A stretch of 64,000 nucleotides of DNA from Actinomadura atramentaria DSM 43919 (GCF_000381885.1 NZ_KB907214.1:186001-250000); one strand, 5' to 3'. Numbered from the stretch's first letter, positions 29,413-38,163 are shown. Numbers and translations: made by a program. The notes: generated from the letters alone by a model not told the origin.

Positions 29413-29417
29413 CCGCG

Positions 29418-31262
29418 TCACTCCACCGTGACCGACTTGGCCAGGTTGCGGGGCTGGTCCACGTCGTGGCCCTTCGCCGTCGCCAGCTCGCACGCGAACA
29501 CCTGCAGCGGGACGGTCGTCACCAGCGGCTGCAGCAGCGTCGGCACCGCCGGGACGCTGATCAGCGTGTCCGCGTACGGCTCCACCGACGTGTCGCCCTC
29601 CTCGGCGATCACGATCGTGCGGGCCCCCCGCGCGCGGATCTCCTGGATGTTCGACACGATCTTGTCGTGCAGGATCTCCCGGGCGCGCGGCGGGACGACC
29701 ACCACGACCGGCAGGTCCTGCTCGATCAGCGCGATCGGGCCGTGCTTCAGCTCGCCCGCCGCGAAACCCTCCGCGTGCATGTACGCCAGCTCCTTGAGCT
29801 TCAGCGCGCCCTCCATCGCCACTGGGAACCCGACGTGGCGGCCGAGGAACAGCACGCACCGCTCGTCCGCGAGGGAACGTGCCAGCGAGCGCACCGGCTC
29901 CATCGTCTCCAGCACCTTCTCGACCTTCGCCGGCATCTCCGCCAGCAGGCCGACCATGTCGGAGACCTCGTCGCCCCACTTGGTGCCGCGCACCTGCCCG
30001 AGGTACAGCGCCACCAGGTACACCGCGACGAGCTGCGTCAGGAACGCCTTCGTCGACGCGACCGCGATCTCCGGCCCGGCGTGCGTGTAGAGGACGCCGT
30101 CGCACTCGCGCGGCAGCGTCGAGCCGTTGACGTTGCAGATCCCGAGAACGCGCGCCCGCTGCTCGCGCGCGTGCCGCACCGCCATCAGCGTGTCCATCGT
30201 CTCGCCGGACTGCGAGATCGCGATCATCAGCGTCGACCGGCCCAGGATCGGGTCGCGGTAGCGGAACTCGTGCGCCAGCTCCACCTCGCACGGCAGACCC
30301 GCCCAGTGCTCGATGGCGTACTTGGCGATCAGGCCCGCGTGGTACGCCGTGCCGCACGCGACGATCACGACCTTGTCGATGTCGCGCAGCGCGTTGTCGG
30401 AGATGCGCATCTCGTCCAGCGACAGCCGGCCGTCCGCGCCGACCCTGCCGAGCAGCGTGTCGGCGACCGCGCGCGGCTGCTCGGCGATCTCCTTCAGCAT
30501 GAAGTAGTCGTAGCCGCCCTTCTCGGCGGCCGACACGTCCCAGTCGACGTGGTACTCGGTCACCTCGGCCGGGGCGCCGTCGAAGTCGGTGACGGTCACG
30601 CCGTCCGCGCGCAGCTCCACCACCTGGTCCTGGCCCAGCTCGATCGCGTCCCGCGTGTGCGCGATGAACGCCGCGACGTCGCTGGCGAGGAAGTTCTCGC
30701 CCTGCCCGACGCCCACCACCAGCGGCGAGTTGCGGCGCGCGCCGACCACCACGTCCGGCTCGGCCGCGCTCATCGCCACCAGCGTGAACGCGCCCTCCAG
30801 CCGGCGGCACACCGCGCGCAGCGCGGCGGCCAGGCCCGCGCCGGACTTCAGCTCGTCCTCCAGCAGATGCGCGACGGCCTCGGTGTCGGTGTCGGACGCG
30901 AGCTTGTGCCCGGCCTCCTCCAGCTCCGCGCGCAGCTCCGCGAAGTTCTCGATGATCCCGTTGTGGATGACCGCGACGTTCCCGGTGCAGTCGGTGTGGG
31001 GGTGGGCGTTGTGGTCGGTCGGCGCGCCGTGCGTCGCCCACCGGGTGTGCCCCATCCCCACCGTCCCCGCCGGGGGCGGCTCCTCCTCGAGCGCGGCGCG
31101 CAGGTTGGCGAGCTTGCCCGCCCGCTTCGCCGTCGCCAGTCTCCCGTCCGCCGCCAGCGCGACTCCCGCCGAGTCGTATCCGCGGTATTCCAGCCGGGCC
31201 AGGCCCTCGACCACGACTTCGAGCGCCGACTGCCCACCGACGTAACCCACGATTCCGCACAT
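29418..31262 (-). CDS. glmS: Glutamine-fructose-6-phosphate aminotransferase
   Basis: 614 aa. Makes glucosamine-6-P from fructose-6-P and Gln, the first step to UDP-GlcNAc. Begins MCGIVGYVG, so Cys1 (after Met removal) is the glutaminase nucleophile. The N-terminal Ntn amidotransferase domain runs to about 240, with HTRWATHG; two SIS domains follow (ISQSGETMDTL, TKAFLTQL) and the C-terminal end DQPRNLAKSVTVE is the GlmS signature. Length is standard. GlmM, the next enzyme in the pathway, is 7 kb away. I see no GlmS-ribozyme-like structure upstream. Confidence 0.97.
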   Translation of the reverse strand: MCGIVGYVGGQSALEVVVEGLARLEYRGYDSAGVALAADGRLATAKRAGKLANLRAALEEEPPPAGTVGMGHTRWATHGAPTDHNAHPHTDCTGNVAVIHNGIIENFAELRAELEEAGHKLASDTDTEAVAHLLEDELKSGAGLAAALRAVCRRLEGAFTLVAMSAAEPDVVVGARRNSPLVVGVGQGENFLASDVAAFIAHTRDAIELGQDQVVELRADGVTVTDFDGAPAEVTEYHVDWDVSAAEKGGYDYFMLKEIAEQPRAVADTLLGRVGADGRLSLDEMRISDNALRDIDKVVIVACGTAYHAGLIAKYAIEHWAGLPCEVELAHEFRYRDPILGRSTLMIAISQSGETMDTLMAVRHAREQRARVLGICNVNGSTLPRECDGVLYTHAGPEIAVASTKAFLTQLVAVYLVALYLGQVRGTKWGDEVSDMVGLLAEMPAKVEKVLETMEPVRSLARSLADERCVLFLGRHVGFPVAMEGALKLKELAYMHAEGFAAGELKHGPIALIEQDLPVVVVVPPRAREILHDKIVSNIQEIRARGARTIVIAEEGDTSVEPYADTLISVPAVPTLLQPLVTTVPLQVFACELATAKGHDVDQPRNLAKSVTVE

Positions 31263-31522
31263 GATGGCCAGCCTATGCGGTCCCCCGCGAGAACCCCACG
31301 CCCGACCCCACCCGTCCGATGACGTTCCCTGGCGCGATCGGGAATGCTTGCGCGCTTAGCAAAACCGCAGGTCAGCGCGGGTTTCTTCCGGACGATCGGG
31401 CGCTCGGCGATCCCATTTCCACGGAACTGGTCCAGACCACTCGGCCGTCAATTCGTTCGCCCAAGAATTCACCCGGCAACCGTGAAGCCGCCCTGAAATC
31501 GCCGCCCGGACGGCCGCCCCGC

Positions 31523-32926
31523 TCACGCCCCGGCCCTCCAGCGCGCGCCCGACCGCCCCGCCTGGACGATGCCCAGCTCGGCACGGACGGCGGCGGGATC
31601 GGTCAGCGCCAGGTCGACCAGCTCGTCCACCGGCCTCCCGGGCCACTCGACCCCCAGACCGTTCGCCCAGGAGGTCGCCCAGCGGCCGTTGCACCGGCCC
31701 ACGATCTCCATCTGGATGGCGGCGCGCAGTGCTCCTTGGAGGCTCACGCCCTGGCGGGTCACCGCGCGTTGGAGCCATGAGCGCCGGGAGCGGCCCGCCC
31801 CAAGGTCGTCCAGGGCCGCGCCGAGGCCGCCGGGGAGCGCGCGGGCGGTGCGCGCCGTCGCCGGGATGAACACGTCCGACCAGACGCGGTCCCAGCTCAC
31901 CGGCTTGAGCTTCGTCCATTCCTTGTCGATGAAGTGGTCGAGGTAGGGCTCCAGTTCCCGGTCGATCGCGGCGGGGTCGCGCAACAGCGACCGCGCGGGC
32001 TCGTCCGGCTCGTCATCCGGGAGTGGCGGGGTGGTCCAGCGGGCGCGCTGCCAGGGCTGCTGCTCGTCGAGGAGGACGTCGACGCGTACGCGCAGGGCCG
32101 CCTTGTCCGCAGCGAAGCCCGGATCGGCGGCCATCGCGGCCAGTCCGGCGAACAACGTGTCGGGACGGCGGCCCACTCGCCAGAGCGGGACGAGGAACAT
32201 TCGGGCGAAGCGATCCTCGATGAACGAGGTGAGCACGAACTCCGCGATGTCCGCGCGGCGCGGCCCACCCGCGGCCCGATCCGCGTCGGTCTCATACCGC
32301 CTGGAGAAAGCCTCAGCGAGCCGCAGAGCCGGCCACTGGCACAGGCCGCACAGCCACCGCCGGACCAAGCCGCGCCGCGCCGCCGCACGCTTGTCGATCT
32401 CGTGCTCGAAGGCGTGGAGGTAACCGTACGCGCGGAAGCCGCGCTGGGCGAGGTGGGCCGTCTCGTGGGCCGCGAGCCGCACGAGCACCCCGCGATCGAC
32501 CAGTTCGAGGATGCTCATGCCGATGCGGAGTATGTTCGTGCCGTCGCGCAGCCGGTGCGCCCAGATCTGTTCGTCCGGCGTCAGCTCGATCCGGTCCGGC
32601 GGGGCCAGCCCGCGGCGGGCGGCCGACGCGCGGACCGCCGCCCACAGCTCCGGCTCGTCGTCCGCCGTCACCGGCAGCCCGGCGGTCCCGAGCGGCACCC
32701 GCAACCGGCGGGCCAGCCCGATACCCCGCGGGACGACGCCGCCCAGCAGAATGCACGCGGCGATGGCCGCCAGGACGACGGCCAGGTAGCCGTGCGCCGA
32801 CAGCGCCGTCCAGCCCAGCGCCGCGAAGCCCAGCAGCAGGACGAGGAAGACCAAGACATCGGGCAGCACCAACCCGACGTACACGAACACCGCGGCGGCG
32901 CGCGTCGACCAGGGACCGGGAAGCAC
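31523..32926 (-). CDS. Membrane M48-like zinc metalloprotease
   Basis: 467 aa from GTG 32926, chosen because AGGA lies 8 nt upstream; the frame continues further but without homology. Two or three membrane helices occupy about residues 8-75 (AAAVFVYVGLVLPDVLVFLVLLLGF and the YLAVVLAAIAACILLGG region). The zinc site is HETAH in LAAHETAHLAQRG, with the third ligand in SRRYETDADRAAG (ExxxD), a layout matching peptidase M48. The C-terminal ~200 residues are Arg- and Asp-rich and of unknown fold. A role in membrane quality control or envelope processing is likely from the family; the substrate is unknown. It is alone in its strand segment. Confidence 0.75.
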   Translation of the reverse strand: MLPGPWSTRAAAVFVYVGLVLPDVLVFLVLLLGFAALGWTALSAHGYLAVVLAAIAACILLGGVVPRGIGLARRLRVPLGTAGLPVTADDEPELWAAVRASAARRGLAPPDRIELTPDEQIWAHRLRDGTNILRIGMSILELVDRGVLVRLAAHETAHLAQRGFRAYGYLHAFEHEIDKRAAARRGLVRRWLCGLCQWPALRLAEAFSRRYETDADRAAGGPRRADIAEFVLTSFIEDRFARMFLVPLWRVGRRPDTLFAGLAAMAADPGFAADKAALRVRVDVLLDEQQPWQRARWTTPPLPDDEPDEPARSLLRDPAAIDRELEPYLDHFIDKEWTKLKPVSWDRVWSDVFIPATARTARALPGGLGAALDDLGAGRSRRSWLQRAVTRQGVSLQGALRAAIQMEIVGRCNGRWATSWANGLGVEWPGRPVDELVDLALTDPAAVRAELGIVQAGRSGARWRAGA

Positions 32927-33354
32927 CCGCCAATCCTGGCGGCCGCACCCACACCGCCGAGCCCCGAACCGATCACAACCTGATCTCCCCGCGCACAGAC
33001 CGACGCTGCGCTGCCATACGGACGTGCTACTTCCCGGCCAACGGCGGCCGGGCCTAGGCGTCGATCTCTCCCCCGCGCGCAGTCCGACGCAGCCCATGCC
33101 ACACGGATGGCCCGGCTTCCCGAACGGCCGACGACGGCCGGGGCTTGGGCGGCGGTCTGCGGGTCAGGGGCTTGGCGCGCGGGGCGGCGTCGGGTTGCCG
33201 GTCGGGTTGTGGGCGGGCGTCGGGGTGGATGCGGGGATCGCGGTCGCGGTGGTCGTGCTTGTCGCGGCGTTTCCGCGCCTGTGCGCGTCGGTCCGGGTGG
33301 AGGGCTGACCGCCGTGCGGGGCGGGTGCGGGAGCGGTCGCGCCCGCCCGGCGGG
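32927..33354. other. Intergenic region with imperfect tandem duplication
   Basis: 428 bp without a convincing gene. Two related units are seen: 32987-33060 and 33071-33151, sharing CCCCGCGCRCAG, CCGACGC, CCATACGG/CCACACGG and a GGCCGGG(G)CY(T)GGGCG end. A plus-strand frame (33024-33308) and a minus-strand one read through it but show no family resemblance and disagree with the neighbours' codon bias. The ABC operon terminator lies at its right end. Confidence 0.55.
33319..33348 (-). terminator. Terminator of the ABC transporter operon
   Basis: 11-bp stem with one wobble, GGGCGGGTGCG (33319-33329) with CGCGCCCGCCC (33338-33348), 8-nt loop, starting 7 nt after the last permease stop (33355). 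GC-rich with no T-tract on the minus strand, as often in this genome. Confidence 0.5.
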
Positions 33355-34068
33355 TCATTCCGCCCCGGCGATGGTCAGGGTGCGCAGCCGGGCCGCGCCC
33401 AGGAACGTCCCGCCGACCGCCGCGACGAGCAGCAGCGGGATCGCCGCGCCCAGGCTCACCGTCGAGTCCACCTGGTGCGCCGAGGTCAGCGCGTCCGCCA
33501 CCGCCAGGGACCACTGCTGCACCGACACCGCGCCCGCGCCGGGCGCCAGCCCGCTGAACAGCGTCTCCCACACCAGCGCGTACAGCAGGCCGATCGTGAC
33601 CGCGTTGCGGCTGGCGACGGCCAGCGCCGTGAAGATCGGCGTGTAGGCCGCCGCGCCGACGAGCAGCGCCGCGCCGAACGCCGGGGCGACGCCCGCCGTC
33701 GTGCCGCTCATGATCAGCCCCGCGAGCAGGCCGGGGACCACCGCGAAGGCGACCACCAGCGAGAACGCGACCGCGAGCTTGGTGACCAGCACCGACGTCC
33801 GCGAGATCGGCTTGGTGAGGACGTACATGATCTGCCCGTCGTCGATCTCCGGGCCGATCACCCCGGTGCCCGCGATCAGCGCGAGCAGCGGCAGCAGCGT
33901 GCTCACCGCGACCGCCAGCACGTTGGTCGTGGTGTCCAGGTCGGCGTTGCCGGTCACCCGCAGCACCGCCGCGAGGACGAGCAGCAGCAGCGGCAGGACG
34001 AACAGCAGCAGCGCCCGGCGCCGCCCCAGCATCGCCCGGTACGTGATCATCGCGATGGTCGAGTTCAC
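33355..34068 (-). CDS. ABC transporter permease (ABC-2 type), second of operon
   Basis: 237 aa from GTG 34068, overlapping the ATPase stop by 4 nt. Six membrane helices: helix 1 at LLLFVLPLLLLVLAAVL (about 20-36), then LAVAVSTLLPLLALIAG, LAVAFSLVVAFAVVPGLL and so on, ending LRTLTIAGAE. The cytosolic segment IDDGQIMYVLTKPISRTSVLVTKL is the ABC-2 coupling region. Paired with the ATPase at 34065-34976. The substrate is not indicated; the ABC-2 class includes exporters of drugs, lipids and lantibiotics. Last gene of a four-gene minus-strand operon. Confidence 0.9.
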   Translation of the reverse strand: MNSTIAMITYRAMLGRRRALLLFVLPLLLLVLAAVLRVTGNADLDTTTNVLAVAVSTLLPLLALIAGTGVIGPEIDDGQIMYVLTKPISRTSVLVTKLAVAFSLVVAFAVVPGLLAGLIMSGTTAGVAPAFGAALLVGAAAYTPIFTALAVASRNAVTIGLLYALVWETLFSGLAPGAGAVSVQQWSLAVADALTSAHQVDSTVSLGAAIPLLLVAAVGGTFLGAARLRTLTIAGAE

Positions 34069-34976
34069 CGGTCCACCAGGTAGGAGAAGACGCTTTCAAG
34101 GGACTCGTCGGACGGGGAGACCTCCCAGAGGCGGACCCCCGCGTCCCGCGCCAGGCGCGGCAGCAGCCAGGTGAAGCGGGCGAAGTCCACCGCCTCGACC
34201 TCCAGCCCGTCCGCGCCGAGCCGGACGCTGCGCGCCGACCCGTCGGCGATGATGGCCGCCGCGAGCACCCGGTCGTCGGCGGACCGCACCGTGAACAGGT
34301 GCGGCCGGTCGGTCATCAGCCGCCGGATCTCGCGGAAGTCGCCGGACGCCGCGTGCCGCCCGGCGATGATCACCTCGATGTGCCCGGCGAGCCGCTCGAC
34401 CTCCTCCAGGATGTGCGAGGAGAACAGGATCGTGCGGCCCTCGGCGGCCATCTGCCGGATGACCTCCATGAGCTGGAGGCGCTGCCGCGGGTCCATGCCG
34501 TTGAACGGCTCGTCCAGCAGCAGGACGGCGGGGTCGTGGACGAGCGCGGACGCCATCTTGATCCGCTGCTTCATCCCCTTGGAGTACGTGCCGATCGTCC
34601 GGTCCGCGGCGGGCTGCATCTCGACGCGCGCCAGCGCCCGCTCGGCCGCAGCGCCCGGGTCGGCCAGCTTGTGCAGCTTCGCCATCGCCAGGACGAACTG
34701 CCGCCCGGTCAGGAAGTCGTACGCCGTCTCCGGCTCCGGGACGAGCCCGAGATGCCGGTAGACGTCCTGGTTCTTCCAGATCGGCGCGCCGTCCAGCACG
34801 GCCGTGCCGGAGGACGGCGCGAGGAACCCGCCCATCATGTGGATCAGCGTGGACTTCCCGGCGCCGTTGGGGCCGAGGAGCCCGGTCACGCCCGGCCCGA
34901 TCGTCATCGTCACGCCGTTGACGGCGACGACGTTGCCGTACCAGCGCGACACGTCCGTCAGCTTCAGCTCGCTCAC
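34065..34976 (-). CDS. ABC transporter ATP-binding protein
   Basis: 303 aa from GTG 34976, 4-nt overlap with the preceding permease. Walker A GPNGAGKST (about 37-45), signature YSKGMKQRIKMA (YSxGMxQ form), Walker B VLLLDEPFNGMD and switch His in FSSHILEEVE. The C-terminal ~80 residues (LFTVRSADDRVLAAAII... ARFTWLLPRLARDAGVRLWEV) are the usual DrrA-type regulatory tail. Acts in the cytosol to power one permease of the operon; the overlaps argue that its partner is the downstream 33355 gene. Confidence 0.95.
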   Translation of the reverse strand: MSELKLTDVSRWYGNVVAVNGVTMTIGPGVTGLLGPNGAGKSTLIHMMGGFLAPSSGTAVLDGAPIWKNQDVYRHLGLVPEPETAYDFLTGRQFVLAMAKLHKLADPGAAAERALARVEMQPAADRTIGTYSKGMKQRIKMASALVHDPAVLLLDEPFNGMDPRQRLQLMEVIRQMAAEGRTILFSSHILEEVERLAGHIEVIIAGRHAASGDFREIRRLMTDRPHLFTVRSADDRVLAAAIIADGSARSVRLGADGLEVEAVDFARFTWLLPRLARDAGVRLWEVSPSDESLESVFSYLVDR

Positions 34977-35857
34977 GACAGGCCCGCCTTCCGGAACCGG
35001 CGGTGCAGCACCAGCAGCCCGCCCGCGACGACCAGCGCGCACAGCACCAGCGCCAGCAGCCCGCCGCCCACGCCGGACGGGACGTCCGACGCGGTCGGCT
35101 CCGCGCCGAGCAGCCGCACCTGCACGATGTCGACCAGGTTGAACGGCGCGAAGAACCCCATCGCCTTCGCCGCCGCGAAGTTCGTCTGCGCCTCCGCGAT
35201 GTTCTGCACGAGCGTGACGATCGCGCTCGTCAGCAGGAACACCGCGATGACCGCCGTGACGCCGAACCCGCGCCGGGGCGTGAGCGCCGCGACGCCCGTC
35301 CCGATCGCCGCGAGGACCAGCGCGTACAGGACGCACCCGACGAGCGCCGCGAGGAAGTGCAGCAGCTCGGTGCCCGGATGCGGCATCTTGGCGATCAGCC
35401 CGCCGACGTACAGGACGAGCACCGGCACGCCCGTCATCGCGAGCACCGCCGTCGCCATCGCGGCGAACTTCGCCAGGACGAACGGCAGCGGCGCGATCGG
35501 CCGCGAGAAGTACAGCGGCACGACGTGGAACCGCAGCTCCCGCGAGGCCAGCACCGGCGCCTGCGACGCCACGAAGATCGCCAGGATGACCTGGACGTTG
35601 AACGCGTACCCCGCGTACGGCCACAGCAGCTCGGACCGCTTGGTGATCAGCGCGGCCCCGACGTCCATCGCGGCCGGGGCGACCACCGCCGCCGCCAGCA
35701 GGAACGGCATGATCTTCGCGCGCGCCGGCCGGCCGAGCCCCCACGCCGCCCGCAGGTTGTGGACGTACAGGGACCGGACGAGGTACCCCGCGCCGAGCCG
35801 CGGCCCGTCGTAGTGGCGGTAGCCGATGTCGTGGATCGTGCTCGTGCTCGTGCTCAC
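34973..35857 (-). CDS. ABC transporter permease (ABC-2 type), first of operon
   Basis: 294 aa from GTG 35857 (4-nt overlap with the upstream ATPase). N-terminal IHDIGYRHYDGPRLG precedes about six helices (PFLLAAAVVAPAAMDVGAAL, VILAIFVASQAPVL, VLAMTGVPVLVLYVGGLI, FLAALVGCVLYALVLAAIGTGVAAL, VTAVIAVFLLTSAIVTLV, LLALVLCALVVAGGLLVL). The cytosolic SRELRFHVVPLYFSRPIAPLPFVLAKF is the coupling helix. It works with the ATPase at 35854-36747. Relative to the second permease it is a separate subfamily, so the operon may encode two related transporters or one heteromeric one. Confidence 0.88.
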   Translation of the reverse strand: MSTSTSTIHDIGYRHYDGPRLGAGYLVRSLYVHNLRAAWGLGRPARAKIMPFLLAAAVVAPAAMDVGAALITKRSELLWPYAGYAFNVQVILAIFVASQAPVLASRELRFHVVPLYFSRPIAPLPFVLAKFAAMATAVLAMTGVPVLVLYVGGLIAKMPHPGTELLHFLAALVGCVLYALVLAAIGTGVAALTPRRGFGVTAVIAVFLLTSAIVTLVQNIAEAQTNFAAAKAMGFFAPFNLVDIVQVRLLGAEPTASDVPSGVGGGLLALVLCALVVAGGLLVLHRRFRKAGLS

Positions 35858-36747
35858 GCGGTGAACACCTCCTCGATGTGGTGGCGGCGCTGCTCCAGCC
35901 GGATCAGGCGCAGGCCGAGGTCCGCGACGCCGTCGCGGATCAGGTCGTAGGTCTCCTCGCCCGCGATGTCGATGACGAGGCCGCGCCCCTCGGGCCGCAC
36001 CGCGACGCCGCGCGCGTGCAGGTGCTCGCCGAGCGCGTCCCGCCCGTCCTCGACCTCGACGGTCAGCGCGCCGCTCTTGGCGGTGAACGCCGCGACGGCC
36101 TGCGAGCGCAGCAGCTTGCCGCCGTCGATGATGACGACGTGGTCGCAGACCCGCTCCAGCTCGCCGAGCAGGTGCGAGGTGACCAGCACGCTGATCCCGA
36201 ACTCCGCCCCGATGCGGCGGATCAGCGCGAGCATCTCGTCGCGCCCGGCCGGGTCGAGGCCGTTGGTCGGCTCGTCGAGGAACACCAGCTTCGGGTCGTG
36301 GACGAGCGCCTGCGCCAGCTTGACCTTCTGCTTCATGCCGGTCGAGTAGCCGCCCATCGGGCGGTAGCGCTCCTCGTACAGCCCGACGTGGCGCAGCACG
36401 TCGGCGGAGCGCTCGCGGGCCGCGCCCGGCGGCAGCCCGCACATCCGGGCCATGTGGACGACGAACTCGGTCGCGGACACGTCCGGCGGCAGGCAGTCGT
36501 ACTCGGGCATGAACCCGACGCGTTCGCGGATGGCCGCTCCTTCGCGGGCGATGTCGAGGCCGAGGACGGACGCGCGGCCCGACGTGGGCGGCAGCAGTCC
36601 GAGCAGGATCTTGATGAGCGTGGACTTCCCGGCGCCGTTCGCGCCGACGAGTCCGACGACGCCCGCGTCGACGGAGACGTCGAGGTCGTCCAGGGCGGTC
36701 ACCCGGGGGAACCGCATCGTCAGTCCCTGGGTGGCGATGATCGGCAT
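35854..36747 (-). CDS. ABC transporter ATP-binding protein, first gene of operon
   Basis: 297 aa from ATG 36747. Walker A GANGAGKST (about 35-43), signature YSTGMKQKVKLAQ, Walker B LVFLDEPTNGLDP, switch His in TSHLLGELE, then a C-terminal DrrA-like tail. Together with the three genes downstream it forms a tightly coupled operon in which every junction is a GTGA overlap. Divergent from the lipoprotein nuclease gene; no regulator gene is adjacent. Confidence 0.95.
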   Translation of the reverse strand: MPIIATQGLTMRFPRVTALDDLDVSVDAGVVGLVGANGAGKSTLIKILLGLLPPTSGRASVLGLDIAREGAAIRERVGFMPEYDCLPPDVSATEFVVHMARMCGLPPGAARERSADVLRHVGLYEERYRPMGGYSTGMKQKVKLAQALVHDPKLVFLDEPTNGLDPAGRDEMLALIRRIGAEFGISVLVTSHLLGELERVCDHVVIIDGGKLLRSQAVAAFTAKSGALTVEVEDGRDALGEHLHARGVAVRPEGRGLVIDIAGEETYDLIRDGVADLGLRLIRLEQRRHHIEEVFTA

Positions 36748-36975
36748 GCGCCCGAACCTAACGGGTCCGGGCGGCGCGGCGCGTCACCCGTTCGGCCGAA
36801 TCGGGCGGTCCGAAGGTCTGCCTCCCGGATGACCCGGGATGCGACTCCCGGCGCACTGGGCCATGATCGTGCCGCGAGGTCAGGGCAGGGTGTCCCGCGC
36901 GCCACGACGTCCGCCGGTCCCTCTTACCGTGCGTGAGCGCCGGGAACGGGTGTGGCCAGAACGAAGGTGGTGAGC

Positions 36976-37671
36976 ATGGTGACGGAACCGCTGAAGCGGA
37001 ACGCGGTCATCACGGTGATCGCGGTGGCGGCCCTCGCGGCGGGCTGCTCGAACGGGTCGGGCACCGGCGAGACGGCGGCGCGCGGCGGCACGCCGGCGAA
37101 GGCCGCGAACGAGTGGACGCCCCCGAAGGACCAGGTCGCGGAGGCCAGGACCAAACTCCGGTCCCTGCGGACGAAGGAGCAGGGGAACCACTCGGGGTAC
37201 TCGCGGAGCAAGTTCGGCGTCCGCTGGAAGGACACCGACCACGACGGGTGCGACCAGCGCAACGACGTCCTCGCGCGCGACCTCACGAACATCAAGCGCG
37301 ACGGCAAGTGCAAGGTCCTGTCGGGTCGGCTCAAGGACCCCTACAGCGGGCGGACGATCGAGTTCACCAAGGCCAAGGCCAGCGAGGTGCAGATCGACCA
37401 CGTCTACCCGCTCGCGCTCGCGTGGCGCATGGGCGCGTCCGGCTGGCCCGCGAGCCGCCGCCAGGAGTTCGCGAACGACCTGAGCAACCTGCTCGCCGTC
37501 TGGGGCCCGCCGAACCGGGAGAAGAGCGACAAGGGGCCGTCCGAGTGGAAGCCGCAGCAGGCGTACCAGTGCGCGTACGGCGTGAAGTACGTGATGGTCG
37601 CGGACAAGTACGTCCTACCGGTGACCAAGGCGGACCACGACGCGCTTGAAGGGTTCCTCGGCCGCTGCTGA
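36976..37671 (+). CDS. Lipoprotein with HNH-type (DUF1524/GmrSD-like) nuclease domain
   Basis: 231 aa from ATG 36976 (a GTG eight codons upstream is possible). Residues 1-24 form a lipoprotein signal peptide ending in LAAGC, so Cys24 would be lipidated and the rest extracytoplasmic. A linker of ~30 residues leads to the nuclease: CDQRNDVLARDL, then the catalytic IDHVYPLALAWRMG (H of the HNH/DUF1524 core), and NDLSNLLAVWGPPNREKSDKGP with conserved Asn and Lys. Several Cys (CDQ, CKV, CAYG, GRC) may form disulfides. Known secreted relatives degrade extracellular DNA. It stands divergent from the ABC operon, with a small membrane protein gene next. Confidence 0.88.
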   Translation: MVTEPLKRNAVITVIAVAALAAGCSNGSGTGETAARGGTPAKAANEWTPPKDQVAEARTKLRSLRTKEQGNHSGYSRSKFGVRWKDTDHDGCDQRNDVLARDLTNIKRDGKCKVLSGRLKDPYSGRTIEFTKAKASEVQIDHVYPLALAWRMGASGWPASRRQEFANDLSNLLAVWGPPNREKSDKGPSEWKPQQAYQCAYGVKYVMVADKYVLPVTKADHDALEGFLGRC

Positions 37672-37695
37672 TCCCGCGACCCTAGTCTGGGGATC

Positions 37696-38007
37696 ATGAG
37701 CGAGCAGAACGAATCAGGCACGTCCGGCGAACCGGCGGAGGAGCGGCCGCGGGTCCGCACCGAGCGGGCCGTCGGCGCGCGCGCCCTCGGCGCGCAGGTG
37801 ACCGGCGCGAGCGCGACGGGCGTCGCGCTCCGGCTCGGCAGCGGGCTCGGGTCCGTCGCGCTCGGCTCGCTGGTGGTCGGCGCGGTCGCGGTGGGCGCGC
37901 TCGCGATCGGCCGCCTCACGGTCAAGCGCGCGGTGATCGCCGCGCTGGAGGCGGGCACGGTCGACATCGAGCACCTGCGCATCGGCAAACTGGAGATCAC
38001 GGACTGA
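37696..38007 (+). CDS. Small Gly/Ala/Val-rich hydrophobic protein, unknown
   Basis: 103 aa from ATG 37696, with GGGGA just upstream. No family recognised. An acidic/basic N-terminus (GEPAEERPRVRTERAVG) is followed by a ~45-residue Gly/Ala/Val/Ser-rich hydrophobic stretch (GARALGAQVTGASATG ... LVVGAVAVGALAIG), then a short hydrophilic tail with DIEHLRIGKLEITD. The regular Gly spacing every six to eight residues could be a pair of short membrane helices or a beta-solenoid-like fold. It starts 24 nt after the nuclease gene and may be co-transcribed. Confidence 0.6.
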   Translation: MSEQNESGTSGEPAEERPRVRTERAVGARALGAQVTGASATGVALRLGSGLGSVALGSLVVGAVAVGALAIGRLTVKRAVIAALEAGTVDIEHLRIGKLEITD

Positions 38008-38029
38008 CGCGGCGACGGCCGACCGAGAC

Positions 38030-38108
38030 GCGAGTGCGTGACCTGCCGGGCCGGGCGACGCCGAAGGCGAGCCCCGCCCGGCAGGTCGCGAAGCGACGCC
38101 GCACTCGC
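38030..38108. repeat. REP-like palindromic element, copy B
   Basis: 79-bp nested palindrome between the convergent 37696 gene and glmM. Outer arms GCGAGTGCG (38030-38038) and CGCACTCGC (38100-38108) pair perfectly; inner arms ACCTGCCGGGC (38041-38051) and GCCCGGCAGGT (38076-38086) pair perfectly over 11 bp. The right end, GCGAAGCGACGCCGCACTCGC, matches copy A at 18266-18332 except for one base. Confidence 0.75.
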
Positions 38109-38163
38109 ACGCAGGCCAGGTAAGCCGCGAGCCGCCAGGCGAGCGGCTTGGCTTGGGCTGCAA

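Noticed and set aside
31263-31522. Possible glmS ribozyme or riboswitch upstream of glmS, and a plus-strand gene at 31319-31780
   Set aside because: No recognisable ribozyme core was seen, and the plus-strand frame is antisense to the 3' end of the protease gene with no homology.
33024-34099. Overlapping open frames on both strands near 33.0-34.1 kb (33024-33308 +, 33145-34083 +, 33164-34099 -)
   Set aside because: The plus-strand ones cross the well-supported permease gene in antisense; the minus-strand one is the permease region in another frame. No domain is visible.
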